DNA of 64,000 nt from Priestia megaterium (GTDB lineage Bacteria > Bacillota > Bacilli > Bacillales > Bacillaceae_H), in the NCBI GenBank assembly GCA_008180335.1, contig VTEF01000002.1, forward strand, positions 495,973 to 559,972. Direction: 5' to 3'. The notes beneath the pieces were generated by a model. It worked only from the letters and a program-made list of their open reading frames with translations. It was not told where the DNA came from and ran no database searches. This document shows, piece after piece, positions 1 through 8,348 of this stretch (within the stretch, counting starts at the first letter, position 1; each line of letters starts with the position of its first letter). A program made the position numbers and the translations under genes.

Positions 1-73
1 CACGTCATATTAAGCTTTCTTACCGGATATATGAAGCGCTACCAATAAAAGATGATGAAAGGGAGAGGAAGAA

Positions 74-1738
74 ATGAGTAAAATAGTAGATCGTACAATT
101 CGTGCACCTAGAGGAACAACCTTACGTACAAAAGGCTGGGAGCAAGAAGCTGTACTTAGGATGTTAATGAATAATTTAGATCCTGAAGTAGCAGAGCGCC
201 CTGAGGATCTCGTAGTATACGGCGGAATTGGAAAAGCTGCGCGAAACTGGGAATCTTACGACAAAATTGTTGAATGCTTAAGTGAGTTAGAAGCAGATGA
301 GACTTTGCTTGTGCAATCAGGAAAGCCAGTCGGAATTTTTAAAACTCATTCACAAGCTCCCCGTGTTCTAATCTCAAATTCCGTTCTTGTTCCTGCTTTT
401 GCGAATTGGGATACGTTCCATGAGTTAGATAAAAAGGGATTAATGATGTATGGACAAATGACTGCTGGAAGCTGGATTTATATTGGAACTCAAGGTATTT
501 TACAAGGGACATACGAAACGTTTGCAGAAGCTGCTCGTCAGCATTCAGGCGGCACATTAAAAGGAACGCTTACATTAACAGCAGGCCTTGGCGGCATGGG
601 TGGAGCACAACCTTTGGCTGTTACGATGAATGAAGGAGTTGTCATTGGTGTAGACGTAGATCCAACCCGTATTCAACGCCGAATTGATACTCGTTATTGT
701 GATGTGATGGTATATGATTTGGATGAAGCATTAACATTAGCTCAAGATGCAAAAGAAAAAGGAAAGCCGCTTGCGATTGGATTAGTAGGCAATGCAGCTG
801 AAATTTTCGCCGAGTTTGCAAAGCGTAAAATTGTTCCTGATTTTGTGACTGACCAAACATCTGCACACGATCCGCTTAATGGCTATGTTCCAGTGGAGTA
901 TTCATTAGAAGCAGCAGCAGAATTGCGAAAAAATGATCCGGCTGAGTATGTGAAGCTTTCAAAGAAATCCATGGCTGCTCATGTACAGGCTATGCTTGAC
1001 CTTCAAAAATTAGGTTCAGTTGTATTTGACTATGGCAATAATATTCGCCAAGTTGCTCTTGATGAGGGTGTGAAAGATGCTTTTAACTTCCCTGGCTTCG
1101 TTCCTGCTTATATTCGCCCACTTTTCTGTGAAGGAAAAGGGCCATTCCGCTGGGCTGCATTATCAGGAGATCCGGAAGATATTTATAAAACAGATGAATT
1201 AGTGCTAAAGCTTTTCCCGGAAAATGAGCACTTGCATCGTTGGATTACAATGGCTAAGGAGAAGGTTGCCTTTCAAGGACTGCCATCTCGCATTTGCTGG
1301 TTAGGATATGGCGAACGTGTAAAAATGGGATTAGCAATTAATGAGATGGTTCGTAACGGCGAACTCTCTGCTCCAGTTGTTATTGGTAGGGATCACTTAG
1401 ATTGCGGTTCTGTCGCATCACCGAACCGTGAAACAGAAGCAATGAAAGATGGAAGTGATGTAGTAGGTGATTGGGCAATCTTAAATGCACTTGTCAATAC
1501 AGCATCGGGTGCGAGCTGGGTATCTGTTCATCACGGTGGAGGCGTAGGAATGGGTTATTCACTTCATGCTGGAATGGTAGTTGTCGCTGATGGTTCAAAA
1601 GAAGCAGAAGAAAGAATCTCCCGCGTCCTTAATACAGACCCAGGAATGGGTGTTATCCGCCATGCCGATGCAGGCTATGATTTAGCGATTGAGACTGCTA
1701 AAGAACGTGGAGTTCGCGTTCCGATGCTTGGAATTTAA
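74..1738 (+). CDS. hutU: Urocanate hydratase HutU
   Basis: Urocanase, second step of histidine degradation: it hydrates urocanate to imidazolonepropionate in the cytosol using tightly bound NAD+. The 554 residues match the usual family length. The glycine-rich [10 protein letters not shown] segment lies near residue 171 and the GRDHLDCGS signature, with its conserved cysteine, near residue 438. A GGGAGAGG ribosome binding site precedes the ATG. hutI follows in the same direction, so this is the distal part of a hut operon whose upstream genes lie outside the window. Identification is firm. Confidence 0.97.
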   Translation: MSKIVDRTIRAPRGTTLRTKGWEQEAVLRMLMNNLDPEVAERPEDLVVYGGIGKAARNWESYDKIVECLSELEADETLLVQSGKPVGIFKTHSQAPRVLISNSVLVPAFANWDTFHELDKKGLMMYGQMTAGSWIYIGTQGILQGTYETFAEAARQHSGGTLKGTLTLTAGLGGMGGAQPLAVTMNEGVVIGVDVDPTRIQRRIDTRYCDVMVYDLDEALTLAQDAKEKGKPLAIGLVGNAAEIFAEFAKRKIVPDFVTDQTSAHDPLNGYVPVEYSLEAAAELRKNDPAEYVKLSKKSMAAHVQAMLDLQKLGSVVFDYGNNIRQVALDEGVKDAFNFPGFVPAYIRPLFCEGKGPFRWAALSGDPEDIYKTDELVLKLFPENEHLHRWITMAKEKVAFQGLPSRICWLGYGERVKMGLAINEMVRNGELSAPVVIGRDHLDCGSVASPNRETEAMKDGSDVVGDWAILNALVNTASGASWVSVHHGGGVGMGYSLHAGMVVVADGSKEAEERISRVLNTDPGMGVIRHADAGYDLAIETAKERGVRVPMLGI

Positions 1739-1759
1739 TCCAACACTATATCAAAAACC

Positions 1760-1790
1760 ATATTGCCCGGGGATTGTCTTCGGGCAATAT
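1760..1790 (+). promoter_or_regulatory. Intercistronic hairpin between hutU and hutI
   Basis: A perfect 10-bp inverted repeat (ATATTGCCCG / CGGGCAATAT) with an 11-nt loop lies between the hutU stop and the hutI ribosome binding site. No T-run follows, so it is not an ordinary terminator. A role in mRNA processing or stability is inferred. Confidence 0.55.
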
Positions 1791-1807
1791 GCATTGGAGG
1801 GATAGAA

Positions 1808-3091
1808 GTGGAAAAGAAAACAATTGATTTATTGGTTCACAATATTGGCTCACTTGTTACGATGCAGGGGAAATCAGCTGCCAGAACAGGAAGTGAAATG
1901 TCAAATATAGGTGCTATCGAACAAGGAGCTGTCGCCTTGCGAGATGGAAAGATTGTTGCTGTTGGACGCGAAGAAGCAGTTTTAGATGAGATCAAGGAAC
2001 TGACCGTAACAGCTAAACTCGATGCAGAAGGAAAGCTGGTTACACCAGGCTTAGTCGATCCGCATACTCATTTGGTTCACGGCGGTTCAAGAGAGCATGA
2101 ACTGGATTTGAAGTTAAAAGGCGTATCTTATTTAGAAATTCTAGAACAAGGAGGAGGCATTTTAAGTACCGTCAAAGCAACACGTGAAGCTTCAGAAGAA
2201 CAGCTGTATACAAAGGCAAAAAGCAGTTTAGATACTATGCTGCTGTATGGAGCGACCACTGTGGAAGCGAAAAGCGGCTATGGGTTAACACTTGAGGATG
2301 AATTAAAACAATTGCGTGTTACAAAAGAACTTAATCAACACCATCCAGTCGATCTTGTTTCTACATTTATGGGGGCTCATGCAGTCCCTTCAGAGTACAA
2401 AGAACATCCAATGGTATATGTCGATTTAGTGATTGAAGACATGCTTCCTGAGGTTAAGCGTCAAGGTTTGGCTGAATATTGCGATGTATTTTGTGAACAC
2501 GGCGTTTTTACAGTTGAACAATCTCGCAAAATTTTAAACGCTGCCAAAGAATTAGGATTTGGCATTAAGATTCATGCAGATGAAATTGAACCGATGGGAG
2601 GCGCTCAGCTGGCAGGAGAATTAGGGTGTGTGTCCGCGGAACATTTGCTTGCTGCTACTGATGAAGGGTTATCTGCTATGCAGCAAGCCGGCGTTGTCGC
2701 CGTCTGCCTGCCTGCTACATCCTTTAACTTACGCTTAAAAGATCATGCACGAGCAAGAACAATGATTGAAATGGGTGTACCTGTTGCTTTGTCTACAGAC
2801 TATAATCCCGGCAGTTCACCTACAGAGTCACTTCAGCTGGTCATGACTTTAGGTTGCTTGAATTTAGGAATGACTCCGGAAGAAGTATTGACTGCATTGA
2901 CTATTAATGCAGCTCATGCGATTGGAAAATCCGAGACGATTGGAAGCCTTGAAATCGGCAAACAGGCGGATTTAGTCATCTATAATGCTTCAAACCTTGC
3001 TTATCTTCCTTATCATTTTGGCATAAACCATGTAAATACAGTTATAAAGAATGGTCAAGTTGTTGTAGAGAATGGAACGTTAGTTTATTAA
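1808..3091 (+). CDS. hutI: Imidazolonepropionase HutI
   Basis: Amidohydrolase that opens the ring of imidazolone-5-propionate to N-formimino-glutamate, third step of histidine catabolism. The metal-site motif DPHTHLVHGG is present, with later conserved HADE and STDYNPG segments. I place the start at GTG 1808, preceded by GGAGGG at proper spacing. An in-frame ATG at 1763 lies inside the intercistronic hairpin and would add 15 poorly conserved-looking residues. This gives 427 residues, normal for the family. The gene follows hutU and ends before a terminator-like hairpin. Confidence 0.95.
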   Translation: MEKKTIDLLVHNIGSLVTMQGKSAARTGSEMSNIGAIEQGAVALRDGKIVAVGREEAVLDEIKELTVTAKLDAEGKLVTPGLVDPHTHLVHGGSREHELDLKLKGVSYLEILEQGGGILSTVKATREASEEQLYTKAKSSLDTMLLYGATTVEAKSGYGLTLEDELKQLRVTKELNQHHPVDLVSTFMGAHAVPSEYKEHPMVYVDLVIEDMLPEVKRQGLAEYCDVFCEHGVFTVEQSRKILNAAKELGFGIKIHADEIEPMGGAQLAGELGCVSAEHLLAATDEGLSAMQQAGVVAVCLPATSFNLRLKDHARARTMIEMGVPVALSTDYNPGSSPTESLQLVMTLGCLNLGMTPEEVLTALTINAAHAIGKSETIGSLEIGKQADLVIYNASNLAYLPYHFGINHVNTVIKNGQVVVENGTLVY

Positions 3092-3191
3092 GCAAGAAAA
3101 AGAAAATCGCAATTATTTTTGTGGTTGCGGTTGAATGTTGAAGGCGAAGGTATGATTCTAATCAAAAATTTATTTCACTAAAATAAAAGAT

Positions 3192-3227
3192 AAAAGCAGT
3201 TCTGCCATTGGGCGAGCTGTTTTTTTG
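3192..3227 (+). terminator. Probable terminator of the hut operon
   Basis: Imperfect stem between AAAGCAG and CTGTTTT, with inner TGCC/GGCG pairing, followed by seven T residues about 100 nt after hutI. Confidence 0.55.
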
Positions 3228-3323
3228 TTAATGGCTTTATTACCTCTTATTTTTAATCCCTTATACATAATATTTAGTTCAATGTAAATAGTAACACTAT
3301 TATCAATTATAGGGACGAGTATT

Positions 3324-3788
3324 ATGAAAACAGGTAAATTAGAGGCTTTATTGTGGAGTATTGCTCTTCCGGGACTTGCTCAGTTATTGAATAAAAAAGT
3401 AGCTAAAGGCAGCATGTTTCTTGTTTTTGAGCTTTTACTTAACATGAACAGTCATCTTAATCTGGCGGTTTTATACAGCTTTCAAGGTAAAATTCAGGAA
3501 GCAATTGACGTAACGGATTATCAATGGCTAATGTTTTATCCTAGCGTATATATGTTCGCGATGTGGGATGCGTATCGCGAAGTGGAGACAGAAACAGCTT
3601 CTTATTCTTATCTGCCTTTTGTCATTGGTCTTTATTTTTTAACAGCATCAATCAGTTATTCTTCGACATTAAAAATAGGCAATATATTGCTTGGCCCAGT
3701 ATGGCTGCCCGCCTTGGCGTTGCTTTTGGGGCTATTTGTTGGGTTTTTGATTAAAAATATGTGTTTGAAAGTAAAAGAAAGCTCTTAA
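3324..3788 (+). CDS. Small multi-pass membrane protein
   Basis: 154 residues with about four hydrophobic segments. The N-terminal LPGLAQLLNKKVAKG pattern resembles the SPGxGQ-x-N-x-K-G entry of small bacterial membrane protein families seen near TM2-like or DUF5683-like proteins. This is resemblance by eye only. The start ATG has AGGGA upstream. No function can be assigned. It is transcribed alone or with the small ORF that follows. Confidence 0.7.
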   Translation: MKTGKLEALLWSIALPGLAQLLNKKVAKGSMFLVFELLLNMNSHLNLAVLYSFQGKIQEAIDVTDYQWLMFYPSVYMFAMWDAYREVETETASYSYLPFVIGLYFLTASISYSSTLKIGNILLGPVWLPALALLLGLFVGFLIKNMCLKVKESS

Positions 3789-3806
3789 TTAATGGAGGCT
3801 GCTATT

Positions 3807-3932
3807 ATGACTGAAAAATGGATAAAAGTGATAGGGAAGCCTGCAGCAGATAAGAAAAATCACATGAAAATGAGCTTTTTACTGAAGCAATTTCTTTCTG
3901 AACGTAGATGTTCAGTAGATTTTAGGTTATGA
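3807..3932 (+). CDS. Small basic ORF, 41 residues
   Basis: Starts at ATG 3807 with an ATGGAGG-type ribosome binding site 10 nt upstream. It encodes a Lys/Met-rich 41-residue peptide beginning MTEKWIKVIG. Its TGA stop overlaps an ATG at 3929. Not recognised. The good ribosome binding site and tight packing between neighbours are the only support. Confidence 0.4.
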   Translation: MTEKWIKVIGKPAADKKNHMKMSFLLKQFLSERRCSVDFRL

Positions 3933-3970
3933 TAGAACTAATTATTAGCACGATAGACGGAGGATCGCAG

Positions 3971-4576
3971 ATGTTAAAAGATAGAGTAAAAGAATACATT
4001 GAAGAAGAGCTAAAGGGCAGTAGCTCACAAGAAGTGGTTCTATACAATAAAGAAAAAGAATTCGCAGTGAAGCATGAACTGGTTCCGCAAGGTGTAACGG
4101 TTGCCGAAAAGAGCTCTCATGCCCGCTTTACGGATGCATATATTGAACGAGTAGATAAAGAGTCAGAAAACCTTATTTCAGAAGAGTCGCCAGCAGCATT
4201 TTTAAATGAATCTATTCAATATGTAAACCAGCATCAGGCTGAATTTATCTATATTGAATGCGATTCATTTGACTTAATTAGAGTAGAAGGTGTTTCAGTC
4301 GAACTAGACGATGTGTTTAGAACATACAAAGTTTTATTAGGCTTACGACAGCCGAAAAAAGCAGCAAGCACATTAAAAACCTTTTTAACGAATGAACTAA
4401 AAGAAGGACAAGCAAGCTTTCAATTATTATTTAACGATAAAGACGGCATGTGGGATGTCAATATCGACTTAGCTGCTATCGAGGGTTTTAATGAAGAATT
4501 ATCCCTGCGTGAAACATTTGAACTCATTTATGATTTTCTGTTTCAATTGGTTCAGTCAGTTGAAGAAAACAGCTAA
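3971..4576 (+). CDS. Hypothetical acidic cytosolic protein
   Basis: I chose ATG 3971 because GGAGGA sits 7 nt upstream; an in-frame ATG at 3929 has no ribosome binding site. The 201-residue product is acidic, without signal peptide or membrane segments, and begins MLKDRVKEYIEEEL. It looks like a conserved Bacillaceae protein sometimes given aminotransferase-like names in databases, but no PLP lysine motif is visible and I assign no function. Confidence 0.8.
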   Translation: MLKDRVKEYIEEELKGSSSQEVVLYNKEKEFAVKHELVPQGVTVAEKSSHARFTDAYIERVDKESENLISEESPAAFLNESIQYVNQHQAEFIYIECDSFDLIRVEGVSVELDDVFRTYKVLLGLRQPKKAASTLKTFLTNELKEGQASFQLLFNDKDGMWDVNIDLAAIEGFNEELSLRETFELIYDFLFQLVQSVEENS

Positions 4577-4682
4577 AATGACACGTCAATCAGCCGGGTT
4601 TTTCTTCATCCCTCGCTGATTCGTTAAGATTCGCAGAATGAAGGTTAACTGTCTGTTAAGAGCGCGGCAAATAAAATGAAGG

Positions 4683-4714
4683 AGTGATTCTTTGCATAGA
4701 AGAATCACTTTTTT
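4683..4714 (+). terminator. Rho-independent terminator
   Basis: Perfect 10-bp stem AGTGATTCTT / AAGAATCACT with 7-nt loop, followed by a T-run; ends the 3971 gene. Confidence 0.85.
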
Positions 4715-4771
4715 GCGTAACGATGCGGCATGCTAGAAAAACGGTCCAAAATATATCAAGAGGTGAAAAAA

Positions 4772-5179
4772 GTGAAAACGAATGTTTCAAGTACAAAGTG
4801 GTTTGGTCTTGCGGTTCAGTGCTTATTGGTTTTAGACGAGCATGAAGAGCTGTGTCCTAGCGGAGTTTTGGCGGACAAACTGGGAGCAAATTCGCAGTTT
4901 CTACGAAAAATTTTAACTCATTTAGTAAAATCGGGGCTAATTCGAGCAAAAGAAGGCCGCAATGGCGGTTATTCACTAGCTAAACCTCCGAAAGAGATTA
5001 CATTAGCAAGTATTTATGAAGCTGTACGGGCAGATCCTTACGCCAAAGGTTTTCTTGACGTAAGCAGTAGCGAATGTTTTGGCCATTCTACCCATGATGC
5101 CTTGCTAGAATTAAGAGATGAGATGGAAAGCTGGCTTGTAGAGGGTCTTTCACGAAAAACATTAGCAGATCTTCTTTAA
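4772..5179 (+). CDS. Rrf2-family transcriptional regulator
   Basis: Winged-helix repressor of the Rrf2 family (135 residues from GTG 4772, AGAGGTG upstream). The core pattern, a recognition helix followed by a KEGRNGGYSLAKP wing, is typical. The three-cysteine Fe-S cluster motif of NsrR/IscR is absent; only two separated cysteines (CPSG and ECFG) are visible. It probably acts as a non-cluster redox or stress sensor. The nitroreductase gene downstream, with repeated CAGTTTAA elements at its promoter, is the obvious candidate target, which is inference. Confidence 0.85.
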   Translation: MKTNVSSTKWFGLAVQCLLVLDEHEELCPSGVLADKLGANSQFLRKILTHLVKSGLIRAKEGRNGGYSLAKPPKEITLASIYEAVRADPYAKGFLDVSSSECFGHSTHDALLELRDEMESWLVEGLSRKTLADLL

Positions 5180-5205
5180 GACGTTTTAGAAGATAAGGAA
5201 CATAT

Positions 5206-5236
5206 AAAAGAACCAAAGAAGGTTCTTTTTCTTTTT
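5206..5236 (+). terminator. Rho-independent terminator
   Basis: AAAAGAACC / GGTTCTTTT stem with AAAGAA loop and T-rich tail, just after the Rrf2 gene. Confidence 0.8.
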
Positions 5237-5272
5237 GGCCAAGTTGTGCAGAAGCAAGTCATTTTTTAATCA

Positions 5273-5335
5273 AAACTGTTCTTGACATAGACGCAGTTTA
5301 AGAGATATACTGTTGTTGGATAAAATACAGTTTAA
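5273..5335 (+). promoter_or_regulatory. Sigma-A promoter with repeated operator-like elements
   Basis: TTGACA (5282-5287), 18-bp spacer, TATACT (5306-5311). Around it lie AAACTG (5273-5278) and its inverted partner CAGTTTAA (5294-5301), repeated directly at 5328-5335. The inverted pair brackets the -35 box, where a repressor would block RNA polymerase. Confidence 0.7.
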
Positions 5336-5349
5336 AGGGAGAAACCGAA

Positions 5350-6060
5350 ATGTCATTAAAAAATAAATCAGAAAAAGAAGAGTATCTAACTAAAATTAAT
5401 GAAATGGAATTAGGAGATGAAAAACCGGCAGAGCTTGATAGTACCGATCTTTTCACAGTAGTAAAAGAGCGCCGTTCTGTACGTCATTATGATCCGAATT
5501 TCAAAATCAGCAAAGAAGAAATTCAAGAGCTGTTAGAAATTGCAGTGCAAGCGCCATCTTCATCAAACTTACAGCCATGGAGATTCCTTGTGATTGATGA
5601 GCAAGAAATGAAGGAACAATTGTTGCCGATTGCCAATAACCAGCAGCAAATTGTCGATGCTTCTGCTGTTATTGCAGTATTGGGCGATATTCGCGCCTAT
5701 CAAAATGCTGAAAGAATTTATGGAGAACTTGTTGAAAATGGAACAATGACAAAAGAAATAAAAGACTTCTATGTAAATTCCATCAACCAAAACTATGGAA
5801 GCTTGTCTGTTGAACAAGCAACGAAAATAGCGATGATTGACGGCGGTCTCGTTTCAATGCAGCTTATGTTAGCAGCAAAAGCAAAAGGGTATGATACAGT
5901 GCCAATGGGAGGATTTAGCCCAGAAAAATTCGTTGAAGAATTTAATGTACCTGAAAACTTTAAGCCAGTTATGTTAATTTCGCTAGGAAAAGGTGTAAAA
6001 GCAGGTTTTGATAAATTCCGTCTTCCATTAAATGATATTTTAACTTGGAATAAATTTTAA
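5350..6060 (+). CDS. Nitroreductase-family flavoprotein
   Basis: FMN-dependent NAD(P)H oxidoreductase of the nitroreductase family, 236 residues. The N-terminal FMN contacts are in the ERRSVRHYDP segment (near residue 38) and the QAPSSSNLQPWRF segment (near residue 70). A second family motif, GYDTVPMGGF, lies in the C-terminal third. Such enzymes reduce quinones, nitro compounds or flavins. The start ATG has AAAGGGA upstream. It is expressed from its own strong promoter directly after an Rrf2 regulator, suggesting inducible expression. The physiological substrate cannot be read from sequence. Confidence 0.9.
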   Translation: MSLKNKSEKEEYLTKINEMELGDEKPAELDSTDLFTVVKERRSVRHYDPNFKISKEEIQELLEIAVQAPSSSNLQPWRFLVIDEQEMKEQLLPIANNQQQIVDASAVIAVLGDIRAYQNAERIYGELVENGTMTKEIKDFYVNSINQNYGSLSVEQATKIAMIDGGLVSMQLMLAAKAKGYDTVPMGGFSPEKFVEEFNVPENFKPVMLISLGKGVKAGFDKFRLPLNDILTWNKF

Positions 6061-6083
6061 CAGTAAAATAGAAAATGAATCTT

Positions 6084-6116
6084 AAAAAAACTGAAATCAT
6101 TGATTTCAGTTTTTTT
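6084..6116 (+). terminator. Rho-independent terminator
   Basis: ACTGAAATC ATT GATTTCAGT stem flanked by A- and T-runs; strong and likely bidirectional. Confidence 0.9.
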
Positions 6117-6178
6117 GTTGGCGGTAATAGTTGTATTTACTCTCTTTCTAGCAAAAACTTGACTAATACTAATTTTGA

Positions 6179-6388
6179 AATTTACCAGATGCAAGAATTG
6201 AAAATGAAGCCGCAAGAGCTGAAGGAGTTCTTATTCTTTATTTTTGGAACAGCTTTTATTTACTTTTTTTAGTCAATATCTATTTTATAGGGAAGCTAGA
6301 CAGAAAACTATTTTTTATCATTCTTATTGTTATTGTTCTTATCGACCTTTATCTAATCATTAAGCTGATTCAGCCGATCCCTTTCTAA
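6179..6388 (+). pseudogene. Open frame without a start: probable membrane-protein remnant
   Basis: A 69-codon open frame beginning after a TGA (6176-6178) and ending at TAA 6386 has no ATG, GTG or TTG start. Its C-terminal half is strongly hydrophobic with two predicted membrane segments (FYLLFLVNIYFIG and FFIILIVIVLIDLYLIIK). It may be the tail of a decayed transporter-like gene. The rest of 6389-6640 shows nothing I can name. Confidence 0.3.
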
Positions 6389-6663
6389 AAAAGAAGTCCT
6401 TATCATGCGTGTAAAAATGTATGACTTAAACCATATGCTTTTGATCTATTAATCTTCACGATAAATGTTGTTCATAACGAAAATTTGATTCGAAACAAGA
6501 AATTTGTTAAAATTAACCATATAATGGAGTGTTTGTTAAGAAATGCAGTGAACCTTCAATCAGCAGGTGTGTTCTTCCGTTTCTGCACAGTCATCTTGAC
6601 GTGAGGGTGTGTAGCAAGAGGCAGTAAGAGAAACTACTAATCTATCTAAAAGGAGTGAGCGGT

Positions 6664-6957
6664 ATGTTAAGCGGATTGTTTACGTTAGGATTTTTAGCTC
6701 TAGCTTTTTTGGGCTTCAATTGGCTGATGGGGGATCGCAAAGATCACATCACCTTAGATTTTGATGAGTGATATACGAATTTAAAAGAATATGCAGAATC
6801 GGTAAAAGAAGCGTTAACGAAACAAGGAAAACATGTTCATTATGAAGGAAACTATTGATTTATTATTGATGGAAAAGCATATGGTTTACTAGAGCGAAAC
6901 GTATCAATGGAAGGCGTTCCGCTGCAGCATACCGTTCTCAAACGATTAAAAATATAG
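6664..6957 (+). pseudogene. Small membrane-anchored protein ORF interrupted by two TGA codons
   Basis: AAAGGAG (6648-6654) precedes ATG 6664. The first segment encodes 35 residues, with one membrane helix followed by GDRKDHITLDFDE, then TGA (6769-6771). The same frame continues with coding-like sequence (YTNLKEYAESVKEAL), meets a second TGA (6856-6858), continues (FIIDGKAYGLLERNV) and ends at TAG 6957. No frameshift occurs. Simplest reading: a gene with two nonsense mutations. Alternatives are UGA readthrough as Trp, or expression of the 35-residue first segment alone as a small membrane protein. Confidence 0.6.
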
Positions 6958-6998
6958 GATTGCTTGATGAACGGATTGTTCAACAGGTCGATTGCCGA

Positions 6999-7295
6999 TC
7001 AAAAGCTGCATTTTAGCTTTTTATATTCCTCAATAAAAGAATAAGGATCTGTCATCACTTCATAGGTAAATACGCCTTGGTTTGTATGTAAATACAACAA
7101 GCCAGACTTTAATGAAAAAGGCTTATAAGAGATATCCAATACGTGATCTAAAACGAACGCTTTGTTGGCTGTTTGAATTCTGTCTTGAAATAAGTGTAAG
7201 TCATGCTCTGTTTTGATATAGTGCTGCTGATGAAATTTAATTTTTCTTGTAATACGAGTATAAGAAATCGTCGAGATAATGTGCTTGTTCGTCAT
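6999..7295 (-). CDS. Hypothetical 98-residue PH-like protein
   Basis: Start placed at the ATG at 7295, 7-8 nt after GGAGG; the next upstream ATG has too little spacing. The sequence has alternating beta-strand character and ends with a LHTNQGVFTYEV strand and a SFIEEYKKL helix. That is the pattern of bacterial PH-like domains (several strands capped by one C-terminal helix). This is a by-eye fold guess. No function assigned. It is divergent from the riboswitch-controlled gene. Confidence 0.65.
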   Translation of the reverse strand: MTNKHIISTISYTRITRKIKFHQQHYIKTEHDLHLFQDRIQTANKAFVLDHVLDISYKPFSLKSGLLYLHTNQGVFTYEVMTDPYSFIEEYKKLKCSF

Positions 7296-7394
7296 CATAA
7301 TTCCTCCAAGTAGCAAGAGTCGTTCATAAGTGTAACAAAAAGCTCAATCATTTGCATGCAGCCAGCGATATTTAGTTAGACCGAGGCCTATTCA

Positions 7395-7423
7395 TTGACA
7401 AAATGAACCGATTTTCATAAAAT
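7395..7423 (+). promoter_or_regulatory. Sigma-A promoter of the Mn2+ riboswitch transcript
   Basis: TTGACA (7395-7400), 17-bp spacer, TAAAAT (7418-7423), about 25 nt before the aptamer. Confidence 0.7.
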
Positions 7424-7442
7424 ATTCTTATAATCGAATGTT

Positions 7443-7565
7443 ACTCAAAGGGGAGTAGCTTTTACAGCAAAGTCGTCAGCACGGAGTTAACACTCTCGGC
7501 TTTGTTGGCAACCGCTTAAAGTTGTTAGCAAGACCTTACCTATTAGATGGTAGAGGTCTTTTTGT
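7443..7565 (+). promoter_or_regulatory. yybP-ykoY Mn2+ riboswitch with terminator platform
   Basis: The conserved yybP-ykoY segments are all present in order: AAAGGGGAGTAGC at 7447, CAAAGTCGTCA at 7468, CTCGGCTTTGTTG at 7494, and AGCAAGACCTT at 7528. The last segment also forms the 5' arm of a terminator (AGACCTTACC / GGTAGAGGTCT then TTTTT). Mn2+-stabilised P1 pairing of AAGG with CCTT would therefore prevent termination. This class is established as a Mn2+ ON switch. The downstream gene at 7635 is not a recognised Mn exporter. Confidence 0.93.
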
Positions 7566-7575
7566 TTATTTATAA

Positions 7576-7603
7576 ATAGCCGCTGCCATTTGGTAGCGGC
7601 TAT
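7576..7603 (+). promoter_or_regulatory. Second leader hairpin before the 7635 gene
   Basis: ATAGCCGCTGCCA pairs with TGGTAGCGGCTAT (13 bp, one G-U) around two unpaired T residues. No T-run follows. It lies between the riboswitch terminator and the ribosome binding site; function unknown. Confidence 0.6.
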
Positions 7604-7634
7604 AGTACTTATTATGAAATAAGGAAGGGATTCT

Positions 7635-8078
7635 ATGAACTTTTTATCAGCGTTTCAAATGTCAAACTATATTCAAAAAGAGATGGAGCAATTACAAACA
7701 AGACTCGCTCCGCTAACAAAAAAAGTTTCAAGGTATATGTTCTGGTCACTTCCATTAATCGCTGTTTCAGCATTTAATCTGATTTTCTTGTTATTCAATG
7801 AGCCTTTAAATCGTGAAACATTGCCGGTTATTTTAATGTATGCTGTCATAGGTGCACTCGGTATGGCGCTATCAAAGGAAACGAAAATCAAACGCAAAGA
7901 AGTACAAAAAGTTGGTGCTGATTATGCAATTGAACGCATCCAAAGCAGTGAAATTGTGTCACCGTACCGTAAAGAAGAGTATATTCAGCAAATAAAAGCA
8001 CAGCCTTTAGCAGCAATGGCCTATTTTATTCAATTTTTAAATGAAGAAGAGAATCGAATGAAAAGAGAAGAGATGTAA
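7635..8078 (+). CDS. Riboswitch-controlled two-segment membrane protein
   Basis: 147 residues: an amphipathic N-terminal region (about 1-35), two membrane segments (about 36-54 and 62-80, FWSLPLIAVSAFNLIFLLF and LPVILMYAVIGALGMAL), then a long charged cytoplasmic helix region ending in EENRMKREEM. A GGAAGGG ribosome binding site lies upstream of the ATG. It resembles uncharacterised Bacillales membrane proteins (possibly DUF5392-like, not certain). It lacks the acidic membrane motifs of MntP or TerC exporters. Its leader predicts induction by Mn2+, so a role in manganese homeostasis or protection is inferred. Confidence 0.85.
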   Translation: MNFLSAFQMSNYIQKEMEQLQTRLAPLTKKVSRYMFWSLPLIAVSAFNLIFLLFNEPLNRETLPVILMYAVIGALGMALSKETKIKRKEVQKVGADYAIERIQSSEIVSPYRKEEYIQQIKAQPLAAMAYFIQFLNEEENRMKREEM

Positions 8079-8093
8079 CGTCTATATTAAGGT

Positions 8094-8122
8094 AAAAAAG
8101 CACCAGTGTGGGTGCTTTTTTC
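8094..8122 (+). terminator. Rho-independent terminator
   Basis: AAAAAAGCACC / GGTGCTTTTTT stem with AGTGTG loop directly after the 7635 gene. Confidence 0.9.
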
Positions 8123-8185
8123 ATGGCTTAAAAATGATTTTACGTAGCGTATTTTCACTAGCAAACCAGAAAAAATCAGAAAAAA

Positions 8186-8199
8186 TGACTGCGTTTACA
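8186..8199 (+). promoter_or_regulatory. Possible cre-like site upstream of ppc
   Basis: TGACTGCGTTTACA matches the CcpA cre consensus TGWAARCGYTWNCW at 12 of 14 positions. Weak evidence; carbon-source control of ppc would be plausible. Confidence 0.25.
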
Positions 8200-8348
8200 T
8201 CGTTGCTGTACTCGCTTTTTTAGTTTACATAAGTGATACAGGGAAAGGTTGTCTGTGTGAAATTTCTGTCTATTTATGGTAGATTATCATTAGTTTAAAT
8301 TTTCTAAAAATAAATAGAATATGAAAAGTACGAGAGGTGTAGGGGAGA

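Noticed and set aside
1-73. Possible 3' end of an upstream gene before hutU
   Set aside because: All three frames give a short tail with a stop before or at the hutU start, and nothing in them identifies the gene.
6075-6272. 65-codon frame
   Set aside because: It begins inside a strong terminator, has no ribosome binding site, and its sequence is a by-product of A- and T-runs.
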